DNA from: CAJCIY01 sp964245825
Lineage (GTDB): Bacteria; Actinomycetota; Actinomycetes; Mycobacteriales; CAJCIY01
Direction: 5' to 3'
DNA: 64,000 nucleotides
Assembly: GCA_964245825.1 (NCBI GenBank)
Contig: CAXTNT010000002.1
Coordinates: 186,001 to 250,000 of the forward strand
Shown: positions 35,742 through 43,805 of the stretch, piece after piece
Numbering within the stretch: the first letter of the stretch is position 1
Layout: each line of letters opens with the position of its first letter
The notes under the pieces: generated by a model
Database searches by the model: none
What the model saw: only the letters and a program-made list of their open reading frames with translations
Told to the model about the DNA's origin: nothing
Made by a program: the position numbers and the translations under genes

Positions 35742-36482
35742 TCAGTACTGGTGCAGGTAGAACGGCAGTCCCTGGTCGTCGGAGCAGGCCGCCGACAGCG
35801 CGTACGCCCGCCGCTCGGGCTCGCTGGCTTGGCCGCCCTGGGCGCGCACCGCGGCGACCGTCGCGGCGATGTCGGTGACGGTGTAGCTCAGCACCGCGCC
35901 GTACTTGCGGTGCATCGGGTCGCCGGCCGACAGTTCGCCTGACCACATCCCCAGCATCGGGGTCGTACCGACGGGGTTGCCGTCCTGGAACGACCACCCC
36001 AGCACAGCCGCGTAGAAGGCGCGTGCGGCCGCTCCGTCCGGGACGAGCAGGGACACGTACGAGATGCCACCGTTCGGACGTGCCTGCGAGGCAGCCTGTG
36101 TGGGGGCATCGGCGAACTGGTGCAGCCAGAACCGCACCCCGCCCGGGTCGTGGCACACCGACTCCTGGGCGTAGCCACGGTCGACCTGATCGGCGGCGGT
36201 CCCGCCGTTCGCCCGCACCGCGGCCACCGCGGCGGCGATGTCGTCGACCCGGTACGACAGGTCCGCGCCGACCGCGCCGACCGCGCCGACCGAGTCCGTC
36301 GCCTCGTGCAGGCCGAGCTGGGGCGTGCACTCCCGGCACTGCTCGCCTTCGAAGGTCCAGCCGAGCACGGCGCCGTAGAACGCTCGCGCCCGCTCGGCGT
36401 CGGGGACCCAGAGGACGACGTACGAGATGTCGCCCTGCCGGAGGCCGTTCGGAGCGGCGGTTCCGGTACCTGCTGTGGTCAT
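35742..36482 (-). CDS. Two-domain VOC (glyoxalase-like) protein
   Basis: A 246-residue protein made of two tandem vicinal-oxygen-chelate modules. Each starts with the family pattern: ISYVVLWVPDAERARAFYGA (module 1) and ISYVSLLVPDGAAARAFYAA (module 2), and ends with a WLHQF/YLHQY strand. The internal repeat is plain by eye. VOC proteins bind metals and act in methylglyoxal removal, ring cleavage or antibiotic resistance; the substrate is unknown. ATG 36482 is the start. It lies downstream of tRNA-Glu on the same strand. Confidence 0.85.
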   Translation of the reverse strand: MTTAGTGTAAPNGLRQGDISYVVLWVPDAERARAFYGAVLGWTFEGEQCRECTPQLGLHEATDSVGAVGAVGADLSYRVDDIAAAVAAVRANGGTAADQVDRGYAQESVCHDPGGVRFWLHQFADAPTQAASQARPNGGISYVSLLVPDGAAARAFYAAVLGWSFQDGNPVGTTPMLGMWSGELSAGDPMHRKYGAVLSYTVTDIAATVAAVRAQGGQASEPERRAYALSAACSDDQGLPFYLHQY

Positions 36483-36620
36483 GGTGCCTCCAGTCGCGAG
36501 GGCCCGGGCCAGCCGGGCTCTCGACGGGTCAGGAACAGTGCGGGCCGGATCCGGTCGTCCCGACGGAGTCTGCAGGAGTGGTGCGAAAGGCCGCCCGGCG
36601 AAGTCGCTGCTCGGCCGACG

Positions 36621-36693
36621 TACCCCCAACGGGATTCGAACCCGTGCTGCCGCCTTGAAAGGGCGGTGTCCTGGGCCGCTAGACGATGGGGGC
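36621..36693 (-). tRNA. tRNA-Glu (TTC)
   Basis: The minus strand gives GCCCCCA/TGGGGGT acceptor with discriminator A, anticodon stem CCGCC/GGCGG with loop CTTTCAA (anticodon TTC), and T arm ACGGGTTCGAATCCCGT. It is 73 bases, very close to known actinobacterial tRNA-Glu. Confidence 0.97.
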
Positions 36694-36825
36694 AGGAGCG
36701 CCGACCGGCTCGGCTGGACGTTCCCACCCGACGTTCGGGAGCGCCGCGAGCATACGGAACCGCCGGCGCCTCGGGCAATCGCGCTGCGGTTCCTGAGGCC
36801 GGCCGCGGTCTGCCAGGCTGATCCC

Positions 36826-37425
36826 GTGGTCGAGTCCGCCGTACCGCTGCGCGCCGGCCGACTGCTGGTCGCCGCCCCGGCCCTGCGCGACCCGAACTTC
36901 CTGCGCACCGTGGTGCTGCTGCTCGAGCACGACCCGGCCGAGGGCGCGTTGGGCGTCGTGCTGAGCCGGCCCTCGGAGGCGCCGGTGTCGGCGTTGCTGC
37001 CGGTGTGGCAGCCGGTCGCCGCGCCGCCCGCCGTCGTCCACGTCGGCGGTCCGGTGGCGCCGACAGCGGCGATCGGGCTGGTCGCGGTACGCGCGTCCGC
37101 CCGCACAAACCTCCCGCCCGGGGCGTTCGCGGCGCTGCCGGCCCAAGATCGTGGGGAGCTGGTGCTGGGCACTGTCGACCTCGACGCGACGGCCGAGCAG
37201 GTGGCGCCCGCGCTCGCCGGCATGCGGTTGTTCGCCGGGTACGCGGGTTGGAGCCGCGGTCAGCTCGAGGCGGAGGTCGCCGAGGGCGCCTGGTTCGTCC
37301 TCGACGCGCTGCCGCTCGACGCGTTCTCGCCAGGGCCGCAGCAGCTGTGGCGGGACGTGCTGCGGCGCCAGGGCCTGCCGCTGTCGCTGCTTGCGGACAT
37401 GCCGCTCGACCCGTCCGTCAACTAA
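36826..37425 (+). CDS. YqgE/AlgH family protein
   Basis: A 199-residue DUF179 protein. Family marks are AGRLLVAAPALRDPNFLRTV, LLLEHDPAEGALGVVLSRPS, VHVGGPV and the MRLFAGYAGWSRGQLEAEV segment with the conserved Gly-Trp. The biochemical role of this family is not settled. GTG 36826 follows CAGGCT by 6 bases, a weak leaderless-type signal; the longer ORF upstream overlaps the tRNA. The 52-bp repeat array starts about 40-75 bases after its stop. Confidence 0.88.
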   Translation: MVESAVPLRAGRLLVAAPALRDPNFLRTVVLLLEHDPAEGALGVVLSRPSEAPVSALLPVWQPVAAPPAVVHVGGPVAPTAAIGLVAVRASARTNLPPGAFAALPAQDRGELVLGTVDLDATAEQVAPALAGMRLFAGYAGWSRGQLEAEVAEGAWFVLDALPLDAFSPGPQQLWRDVLRRQGLPLSLLADMPLDPSVN

Positions 37426-37463
37426 CCGTGCTGCGGGAGCCCCTCGCCATACGCGGCGTCGAG

Positions 37464-37831
37464 GCGTTCGTCGTTGTGCACAGGAATCGGGCCGCGGACG
37501 GTGCACAGGGTCGAACGGTTCGTCCGGGTGCATACACATCGGATCGCGGACGGTGCACAGGGTCGAACGGTGCGTCCGGGTGCATACACATCGGATCGCG
37601 GACGGTGCACAGGGTCGAACGGTTCGTNNNNNNNNNNNNNNNNNNNNNNNNNNNNNNNNNNNNNNNNNNNNNNNNNNNNNNNNNNNNNNNNNNNNNNNNN
37701 NNNNNNNNNNNNNNNNNNNNNNNNNNNTCCGGGTGCATACACATCGGATCGCGGACGGTGCACAGGGTCGAACGGTTCGTCCGGGTGCATACACATCGGA
37801 TCGCGGACGGTGCACAGGGTCGAACGGTTCG
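37464..37831 (+). repeat. 52-bp tandem repeat array interrupted by an assembly gap
   Basis: Near-identical 52-base units start with GTGCACAGGGTCGAACGG at 37501, 37553, 37605, 37758 and 37810; the unit at 37553 has one base change (GGTGCG for GGTTCG). A degenerate unit precedes them (37464-37500) and a partial one ends the array. The centre is 100 Ns. Within each unit CGGACG can pair with CGTCCG, and CGAAC-G-GTTCG is a smaller dyad. As 52 is not a multiple of 3 the array is not a protein repeat. It fills the 571-base gap between algH and pirin. Confidence 0.93.
37628..37727. other. Assembly gap of 100 N inside the tandem repeat
   Basis: Exactly 100 Ns, the usual placeholder for unknown length. 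The phase of the repeat does not fit 52-base steps across the gap (37605 to 37758 is 153 bases), so the true length differs from 100. Confidence 0.98.
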
Positions 37832-37996
37832 TCCTTGTGCGCGGGGGCGACCCGGCGACACGGGAGCACCCTCGACAGAGGGTCACGATGAGGCCGGTGC
37901 GAGATAACTGATTGAACTCGCAACCAAATCCCGGAACGACTCCCCGGAGCCTGGTGTTATGCCCGGCAGACAAGCCGTCCATCGAAGGAGCACCCG

Positions 37997-38980
37997 ATGC
38001 CCGCAGTGACCGCCGACACGCTCGCCCTGCCTCGCCTGTCCAGCCCTGGCCTGGGCGACGTGGAGCGGCCCGTCCGCCGCGTCACCCACGCGCCGCTGGG
38101 CCACGAGGGCGAGGGCTTCCCGGTCCGGCGCGCGTTCGCGGGCGTTCCGCAGAGCGAACTCGACCCGTTCGTGCACATGGACCAGATGGGGGAGATCGAG
38201 TACGCGGCCGGCGAGCCGAAGGGCACCCCCTGGCACCCACACCGCGGCTTCGAGACGGTCACCTACATCATCGACGGCGAGTTCCTGCACCAGGACTCGC
38301 ACGGGGGCGGCGGCACGATCAAGGACGGCGCCACCCAGTGGATGACGGCCGGCGCCGGCATCCTGCACATCGAGACCCCGCCGGCCGCGCTCGTCGAGAG
38401 CGGAGGCCTGTTCCACGGGATCCAGCTGTGGGTCAACCTGCCCGGCAAGGACAAGTTCCTCGCCCCGGCGTACCAGAACCTCGAGGGCCGCGACGTCGCC
38501 CTGCTGGCCTCTGATGACGGCGGTGCGCTGGTACGGCTCATCGCCGGTGACCTCGAGGGTCACCGCGGTCCCGGGTCCACCCACACCCCGATCTCGGTCG
38601 CGCACGCCACCGTCGCGCCCGGCATGCGCCTGTCGCTGCCGTGGCCCCCTGCCTTCAACGCCCTCGTGTACGTGCTGGCGGGCGCAGGCACGGTCGGCAC
38701 CGAGGGTCGACCCGTGCAGACCGGCGACCTCGCCGTGCTGGGGGCGGGTGACCGCCTGACGCTGCGGGCGGCCACCGCCTCGGACGGCCCGTCGGCGGCG
38801 TTCGAGGTGCTGCTCCTGGGTGGCCGGCCGATCCGCGAGCCGGTGGCGCAGTACGGCCCGTTCGTCATGAACACCCGCGCGGAGTTGGCCCAGGCGGTCG
38901 AGGACTTCCAGGCGGGGCGCCTCGGGGTCATCCCGGACGGCGCGCTGATGCCGCACGTGTACTCGGGCGCTCGCGGCTGA
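37997..38980 (+). CDS. Pirin family protein
   Basis: A 327-residue bicupin. The N-terminal cupin has the metal-site pattern HPHRGFETVTYIIDGEF and the matching QWMTAGAGILHIE, giving three His and a Glu ligand as in known pirins. The C-terminal cupin (HTPISVAHATVAPGMRLSLP) is present. Some pirins are quercetinases or redox sensors; no specific function can be set here. An AAGGAGCACCCG ribosome site precedes ATG 37997. It is the first gene after the repeat array. Confidence 0.92.
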   Translation: MPAVTADTLALPRLSSPGLGDVERPVRRVTHAPLGHEGEGFPVRRAFAGVPQSELDPFVHMDQMGEIEYAAGEPKGTPWHPHRGFETVTYIIDGEFLHQDSHGGGGTIKDGATQWMTAGAGILHIETPPAALVESGGLFHGIQLWVNLPGKDKFLAPAYQNLEGRDVALLASDDGGALVRLIAGDLEGHRGPGSTHTPISVAHATVAPGMRLSLPWPPAFNALVYVLAGAGTVGTEGRPVQTGDLAVLGAGDRLTLRAATASDGPSAAFEVLLLGGRPIREPVAQYGPFVMNTRAELAQAVEDFQAGRLGVIPDGALMPHVYSGARG

Positions 38981-39145
38981 TCGGCGCCACTCGCCCGCCT
39001 GCCGTCCTGGGATCCGGCCCAGCCCCCGCGGCGAGCAGCGTGCGCCGCGCGGCTGGGTCCCACCGCGGAGCGTCCGGCGCAAGCGGCCGATCGACGCGGC
39101 GTGTCGCGGGCAGGAATTGTCGGACCCTTCCCGCAGGATCGCGTC

Positions 39146-39424
39146 ATGTCCTTGTCATCGGTCGCCACGCCACTCACCCCTTCCTCGCTGCCGCGTCGCG
39201 AGCCTGCCGCGCCCGACCACGAGTTGGAGCGGCTCGAGGACTGGGGCCTGCTGAACACAGTTCTGACCGCACTGACGGCCGAGGAGTTCGAAGCCTGCCC
39301 CGGCGCCCTGGTCGTGCATATCGACGGCCGGACGGAGTGCGTCGAGGCCGAGGGCTGTCCGCCCGACCCGGCCCTGCACGCCGGCATCGTGTCGTGCGCG
39401 GACCTGCCCGGCTGCTCCTGCTGA
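39146..39424 (+). CDS. Small hypothetical protein with Cys-rich C-terminus
   Basis: A 92-residue protein I do not recognise. The first 30 residues are Ser/Pro/Arg-rich; the middle LERLEDWGLLNTVLTALTAEEF is helical; four or five Cys occur in the last 45 residues (FEACPG, TECVEAEGCPPD, VSCADLPGCSC). It has no signal peptide. The Cys spacing could bind zinc or an Fe-S cluster. ATG 39146 is chosen over an upstream in-frame start at 39101 because the extra part is low-complexity. Confidence 0.6.
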   Translation: MSLSSVATPLTPSSLPRREPAAPDHELERLEDWGLLNTVLTALTAEEFEACPGALVVHIDGRTECVEAEGCPPDPALHAGIVSCADLPGCSC

Positions 39425-39434
39425 GTGCCGGAGC

Positions 39435-40898
39435 TCAGGGCAGGGTGATCGACCGGACGTCCGGGAGCACGATGGTCTCCTCGACGTCTCCCTGCCGGGT
39501 GGCCACGAAGAACGCCGCGTAGACGAGCGCCGAGATCAGGAAGCCCACCTCGAAGGCGAGGTCACCGAGGCCCGGGTGATGCCGCGCCACGAACCCGTGG
39601 AACTTCGTCTGGTTCGAGAACAGGGTGATCGAGATCGCCATCCCGAGCGCCATCGCGACGACGCCGCCGACTGGGTTGTGCCGGCGGTCGAACGGCAGCC
39701 CCGAGACGTCCCGGCTCCGCCGCAGGAACTGGTCGACCAGCACGACCCCGAGCCACGGCCCGATCCAGTACGCGATGACGAGCAGGAAGTTCTCGTACCG
39801 GCCCGGGTCGTTCAGGCTGGTCGCCGCGAGCACTGTCCCGACCGTGCCGAACGCGACCGCGGCGATCGCCCGGCGTAGCCCCAGCGACAGCGTGAGGCCA
39901 AGGGCGAGGAACGACATCGCACCGGAGTAGACGTTGAGCGCGTTGGCCGCGATGGCGCCGATCGCAATGGCGAGCAGAGTCAGGTCGCCGAGCCAGGTGG
40001 CCATCGGCTGGGTGAACAGCGTCGCCGGGTTGGTGCCGAACCAGCCGCCGATCGGCAGGCTCGGGATCGTCACCGCCGCGGCACCCACGATCTCCAACAG
40101 CAGGCAGGACACCAGCACACCGGACCCGGCGAACAGACCCGTCCGGAAACGGCTCGCCGAGGTCGGCAGATAGCGCGTGTAGTCGGTGGCGTACGGGTTC
40201 CAGCCGGCGGCGTAGCCGAACGTGGTGCCCACCGTGAGCAGGAAGCCGCCGGTGCCGCCATGCTGGTGCACCGAGGTCGGGTGCGCCTTGCTGAAGATCA
40301 CGATGGCGGCCAGCACGAAGATCACCGTCAGGACGGGGACCGCGTACCGCTCGAAAGCCTGGATCAGGTTGTGCCCGATGAAGGCCACGAGCAGTTGCAC
40401 GATCACGACGATGGCCAGCGCCAGCCCCTTGGCCATATGGGTGAGGCTGGCGAGGGCGAGGGCACCGCTGACGGAGTTCACCGCGAACCAGCCCGCGCCG
40501 GCGGTCACGGCGTTCAGCCCCGCCGGCAGGATGTTGCCGAGCCGGCCGAAGCCGGTCCGCGACAGGATCATCTGCGGCAGCCCGGACCTCGGCCCGCGCG
40601 AGGACAGCACGCCCATCGTGAGCGAGCCCAGCGCGGTGCCCACGACGATCGCCGCGACGGCCTGCAGGAAGGACTGGCCGAAGGCCGCGATCGCCAGCAC
40701 GCCGACGAAGACCGTCGCGAACTCCATGTTCGGCGAGATCCACGTCCACAGCAGGTCCAGCGGACGGCCGTGCCGCTCGTCGAGCGGCACCATCTCGGCG
40801 CCGCCGGGCTCGACGGCGAAGACCTTCCCGCCGTACGTGCCCTCGCGGATCTCGGCCGGGATGGCCTGCGGCTTGCTGCGGGCAGGGGCGGTGGTCAT
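39435..40898 (-). CDS. NCS1 family permease (purine/cytosine/hydantoin type)
   Basis: A 487-residue integral membrane transporter with about 12 hydrophobic spans. The N-terminal cytoplasmic part ends in RPLDLLWTWISPNMEFATV, and GLPQMILSRTGFGRLGN and YAAGWNPYATDYTRYLP match the NCS1 signature positions. The family imports purines, cytosine, allantoin, hydantoins or vitamin-like compounds with H+ or Na+. It sits alone on the minus strand, so the substrate is not given by context. ATG 40898 follows a GGAGCGTGC region. Confidence 0.9.
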   Translation of the reverse strand: MTTAPARSKPQAIPAEIREGTYGGKVFAVEPGGAEMVPLDERHGRPLDLLWTWISPNMEFATVFVGVLAIAAFGQSFLQAVAAIVVGTALGSLTMGVLSSRGPRSGLPQMILSRTGFGRLGNILPAGLNAVTAGAGWFAVNSVSGALALASLTHMAKGLALAIVVIVQLLVAFIGHNLIQAFERYAVPVLTVIFVLAAIVIFSKAHPTSVHQHGGTGGFLLTVGTTFGYAAGWNPYATDYTRYLPTSASRFRTGLFAGSGVLVSCLLLEIVGAAAVTIPSLPIGGWFGTNPATLFTQPMATWLGDLTLLAIAIGAIAANALNVYSGAMSFLALGLTLSLGLRRAIAAVAFGTVGTVLAATSLNDPGRYENFLLVIAYWIGPWLGVVLVDQFLRRSRDVSGLPFDRRHNPVGGVVAMALGMAISITLFSNQTKFHGFVARHHPGLGDLAFEVGFLISALVYAAFFVATRQGDVEETIVLPDVRSITLP

Positions 40899-41020
40899 GC
40901 ACGCTCCACGGGTGCGGGCCGGCCTCCGGATGGTCCCGGCTGGGCCGAACCGTAGGGGTTCCGTGTGACAACCGTGTTGCGCGCACTGAACCAGGCGGCC
41001 AGTGGGTACGGACGTCCTGC

Positions 41021-41731
41021 ATGAGCCACTCCCCGCCCCGCGAGCCCGAGGCCACCTGGGCACTGACGCTGCCCGTCGCCGACGAGCCGAGGGCGGTGGT
41101 CCTGGTCCTGCACGGGGGCAGGGCGGTCAGCCACGACCGGTCGAGCGGGCGCCACCTGTCCGCGGCCCGGATGGTCCCGGCCGCGCATGCGCTGCGCCGC
41201 GGGACGACGGAGCTGGACGCGGAGGTACGACTGCTGCGCTACCGCTACCGGGGCTGGAATCGCACCGAGGCCTCGCCCGTAACCGACGCCCACTGGGCGC
41301 TGGCCCAGCTGCGCGAGCAGCGGCCGGGCCTGCCCATCGTGCTGGTCGGGCACTCGATGGGGGGCCGGGCTGCCCTGCGGGTGGCCGGTGACCCCTCGGT
41401 CGTCGGCGTCGTGGCCCTCGCGCCCTGGTGCGACCGCGGCGACCCGGTGTCCCAGCTCGCCGGCCAGCGGGTGCGGATCCTGCACGGCACCCGGGACCGC
41501 TGGACCAGCCCGGCAGCCTCCCAGGCCTTCGCACACGCCGCGACCGCCGTCGGCGCCGACGTGCGCTGGGTCGCCATGGGCCCGGTCGGGCACTTCATGC
41601 TCCGCGGGTACGGCCGGTGGCAGGAGCTGACCTCGTACCTGGTGCTCGACGCGCTGCTGGCGGCCGGGGTGGACGGCACGCCACAATCGGTACCGCGGCG
41701 AACCGGTGCGGCGCGGGCGACGAACGACTAA
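41021..41731 (+). CDS. Alpha/beta hydrolase (serine esterase/lipase-like)
   Basis: A 236-residue alpha/beta-hydrolase. VVLVLHGG (oxyanion region, about residues 26-33), the nucleophile elbow VGHSMGGRAAL with Ser about residue 109, an Asp in LHGTRDRWTSP (about 153) and the catalytic His in GPVGHFMLRG (about 189) form a complete triad. It has no signal peptide. It runs in the same direction as the lipid-modification genes and ends 32 bases before the oxidoreductase, so it may belong to that operon. The substrate is unknown. Confidence 0.87.
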   Translation: MSHSPPREPEATWALTLPVADEPRAVVLVLHGGRAVSHDRSSGRHLSAARMVPAAHALRRGTTELDAEVRLLRYRYRGWNRTEASPVTDAHWALAQLREQRPGLPIVLVGHSMGGRAALRVAGDPSVVGVVALAPWCDRGDPVSQLAGQRVRILHGTRDRWTSPAASQAFAHAATAVGADVRWVAMGPVGHFMLRGYGRWQELTSYLVLDALLAAGVDGTPQSVPRRTGAARATND

Positions 41732-41763
41732 GCAAGACCTTCCCTGCCGGCGAGAGGACCACC

Positions 41764-43032
41764 GTGAGCACCGACCACCCGCGCCCCACGGTCGCCGTGG
41801 TGGGCTCGGGCGTCGCCGGTCTCACCGCCGCCTGGGCGCTGCACACCAGCCGCGACGTCACGCTCTACGAGGCCGACGACCGGCTCGGCGGCCACGCGCA
41901 CACCCACGAGCGGACCGGTCCCAGCGGTCGCACCGTCGCGGTCGACACCGGGTTCATCGTGCACAACCGGCGCACGTACCCGACTCTGCTGCGGCTGTTC
42001 GCCGACCTCGGCGTCCAGACCCAGGAGTCGGAGATGTCGATGTCCGTGCGCTGCGACGGGTGTGGGCTGGAGTACGCCGGGGCCAGGCGGCTGCCGGGAC
42101 TGTTCGCGCAGGGCGTGCGGTCGCTGCGACCGCGCTACCTGCGGATGCTGGTCGAGATCAAGCGGTTCCACCGGCAGGCCACCGCGCTGCTCGCGCGGGA
42201 GGGCGACGAGATGGAGCTCGGCGAATTCCTCGACCGGGGCGGCTACTCGCGCTACTTCCGCACCCACTTCATGGTGCCGGTCGTCGCGGCCGTCTGGTCG
42301 ACCGCGCCGTCGCAGGCGTTGCGGTACCCGGCCCGCTACCTGCTCTCGTTCCTGGACAACCACGGGATGCTGACCGTCACCGGGTCGCCAACCTGGCGCA
42401 CGGTCGTCGGCGGCTCCGGTACGTATGTGGAGCGCGTCGCCAAGGAGCTCGCGGCGGTCCGCACGTCGGCGCCGGTGACCGCCGTCCGGCGCGGCCTCGA
42501 CCACGTCGAGATCACCGCCGACGGGCGCAGCGAGTCCTACGACGCCGTGGTGATCGCGACCCACCCGCACCAGGCGCTCGCGCTGCTGGCAGACCCCACG
42601 GCGGCAGAGACCGAGCTGCTCGGCGCGATCACGTACACGGTGAACGACACCGTGCTGCACGACGACACCTCGATCCTGCCGACCGCCCCCGGCGCGGCGG
42701 CGTCCTGGAACGTCCGGATCGCCGGCTGCGGCGCGGACGAGGACGCGGTGCTGGTCAGCTACGACATGAACCGGCTGCAGCGCCTCGACACCCCGGACCG
42801 GTACGTGGTGAGCCTCAACGCCGACGGCCGCATCGACGACGCGCGCGTGCTGGCGCGGATGACCTACGAGCACCCGCTCTACACGACCGCCTCGGTCGCG
42901 GCGCAGCGTCGGCTGCCCGAGATCACCACCGGCCGGACCGCGTTCGCCGGCGCCTACCACGGCTGGGGCTTCCACGAGGACGGCGCCCTTTCGGGGCTAC
43001 GCGCGGCCGAGTCGCTCGGGGCGACGTGGTGA
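41764..43032 (+). CDS. FAD-dependent amine-oxidase-like oxidoreductase
   Basis: A 422-residue flavoprotein. The dinucleotide motif VAVVGSGVAGLTAAWAL followed by TLYEADDRLGGHA (about residues 10-40) is typical of the NAD(P)-binding/amine oxidase superfamily. VDTGFIVHNRRTYPTL, SMSVRCDGCGLEYAG and the C-terminal GAYHGWGFHEDGALSGLRAA (FAD-binding) match the group that travels with CFA synthases. It starts at GTG 41764 and overlaps DUF1365 by 4 bases. A role as fatty-acyl desaturase or oxidase in modified lipid synthesis is inferred from context. Confidence 0.88.
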   Translation: MSTDHPRPTVAVVGSGVAGLTAAWALHTSRDVTLYEADDRLGGHAHTHERTGPSGRTVAVDTGFIVHNRRTYPTLLRLFADLGVQTQESEMSMSVRCDGCGLEYAGARRLPGLFAQGVRSLRPRYLRMLVEIKRFHRQATALLAREGDEMELGEFLDRGGYSRYFRTHFMVPVVAAVWSTAPSQALRYPARYLLSFLDNHGMLTVTGSPTWRTVVGGSGTYVERVAKELAAVRTSAPVTAVRRGLDHVEITADGRSESYDAVVIATHPHQALALLADPTAAETELLGAITYTVNDTVLHDDTSILPTAPGAAASWNVRIAGCGADEDAVLVSYDMNRLQRLDTPDRYVVSLNADGRIDDARVLARMTYEHPLYTTASVAAQRRLPEITTGRTAFAGAYHGWGFHEDGALSGLRAAESLGATW

Positions 43033-43805
43033 CCGCCGCCGCTGCCGAGCTACGGCGCGAGCCCGAGCTCTCGATGCCGGTCGCGCCCCGCATCTACGAC
43101 ACGGTCGTGACGCACGTACGGTCGACGCCGCTGCGCAACGCCTTCTCGTACAAGAGTTCCTCCTGGCTGGTGGATCTGGACGCGCTCCCGGCGCTGCCGC
43201 GGCTCGCGCGTCCGTTCGCTCGGTTCGAGTCCCGCGACCACTTCGACGGCACCGCGCCCTCGATCCGGGCCGGCCTCGACCGGGTCCTCGCCGCCGAGGG
43301 CGTCGAGGATGTCGCGCACGTGGTGATGCTCGCGAGCCCCCGGTCGCTGGGCTACGTCTTCAACCCGCTCTCGGTGTACTGGTGCCACCGCGCGGACGGC
43401 TCGCTCGCGGCCACCGTCGCCGAGGTGCACAACACCTACGGCGAGCGGCATGCGTACGTGGTGCACCCCGACGAGCGGGGCCGCGCCGACGTCCCCAAGG
43501 CCTTCTACGTCTCGCCGTTCAACGACACGGCCGGCAGCTACACGATGAGCCTGCCCGAGCCGGGCGCGACGCTGACGCAGTCGGTGACGCTGCACCGCGA
43601 CGGCGAGACCCCGTTCGTGGCCTCGGTCCGCGGCGTCGCGCACCCCGCCACCGTGGCGGGTCTGGTCCGCTCGGCCCTCCGCTGTCCCGGCGCCTCTTTC
43701 GGCGTCGCGCTCAAGATCCGCCTCCAAGGCGGTCGACTGTGGTTACGCCGGGTCTCGGTCGTTCCGCGGCCTCCCCGCCCAGATCAGGAAGGCGTCACCC
43801 GATGA
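43029..43805 (+). CDS. DUF1365 family protein
   Basis: A 258-residue protein of DUF1365. RIYDTVVTHVRSTPLRNAFS, the LGYVFNPLSVYWCHRADGS segment, EVHNTYGERHAYVV and KAFYVSPFNDTAGSYTMSL are the conserved blocks. The biochemical role is unknown, but the family is nearly always encoded between an FAD amine-oxidase-like gene and a CFA synthase, as here. GTG 43029 overlaps the previous stop (GTGA); GTG 43026 is also in frame. It overlaps the next gene by 4 bases. Confidence 0.88.
   Translation: MTAAAAELRREPELSMPVAPRIYDTVVTHVRSTPLRNAFSYKSSSWLVDLDALPALPRLARPFARFESRDHFDGTAPSIRAGLDRVLAAEGVEDVAHVVMLASPRSLGYVFNPLSVYWCHRADGSLAATVAEVHNTYGERHAYVVHPDERGRADVPKAFYVSPFNDTAGSYTMSLPEPGATLTQSVTLHRDGETPFVASVRGVAHPATVAGLVRSALRCPGASFGVALKIRLQGGRLWLRRVSVVPRPPRPDQEGVTR

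Noticed and set aside
37464..37831. CRISPR array
   Set aside because: The 52-bp units follow each other directly with no unique spacers, and no cas genes are near.
37464..37831. Origin of replication or DnaA-box cluster
   Set aside because: Only one imperfect TTGTGCACA is seen and dnaA, dnaN or parAB are not nearby; the repeated GTGCAC word is a poor DnaA match.
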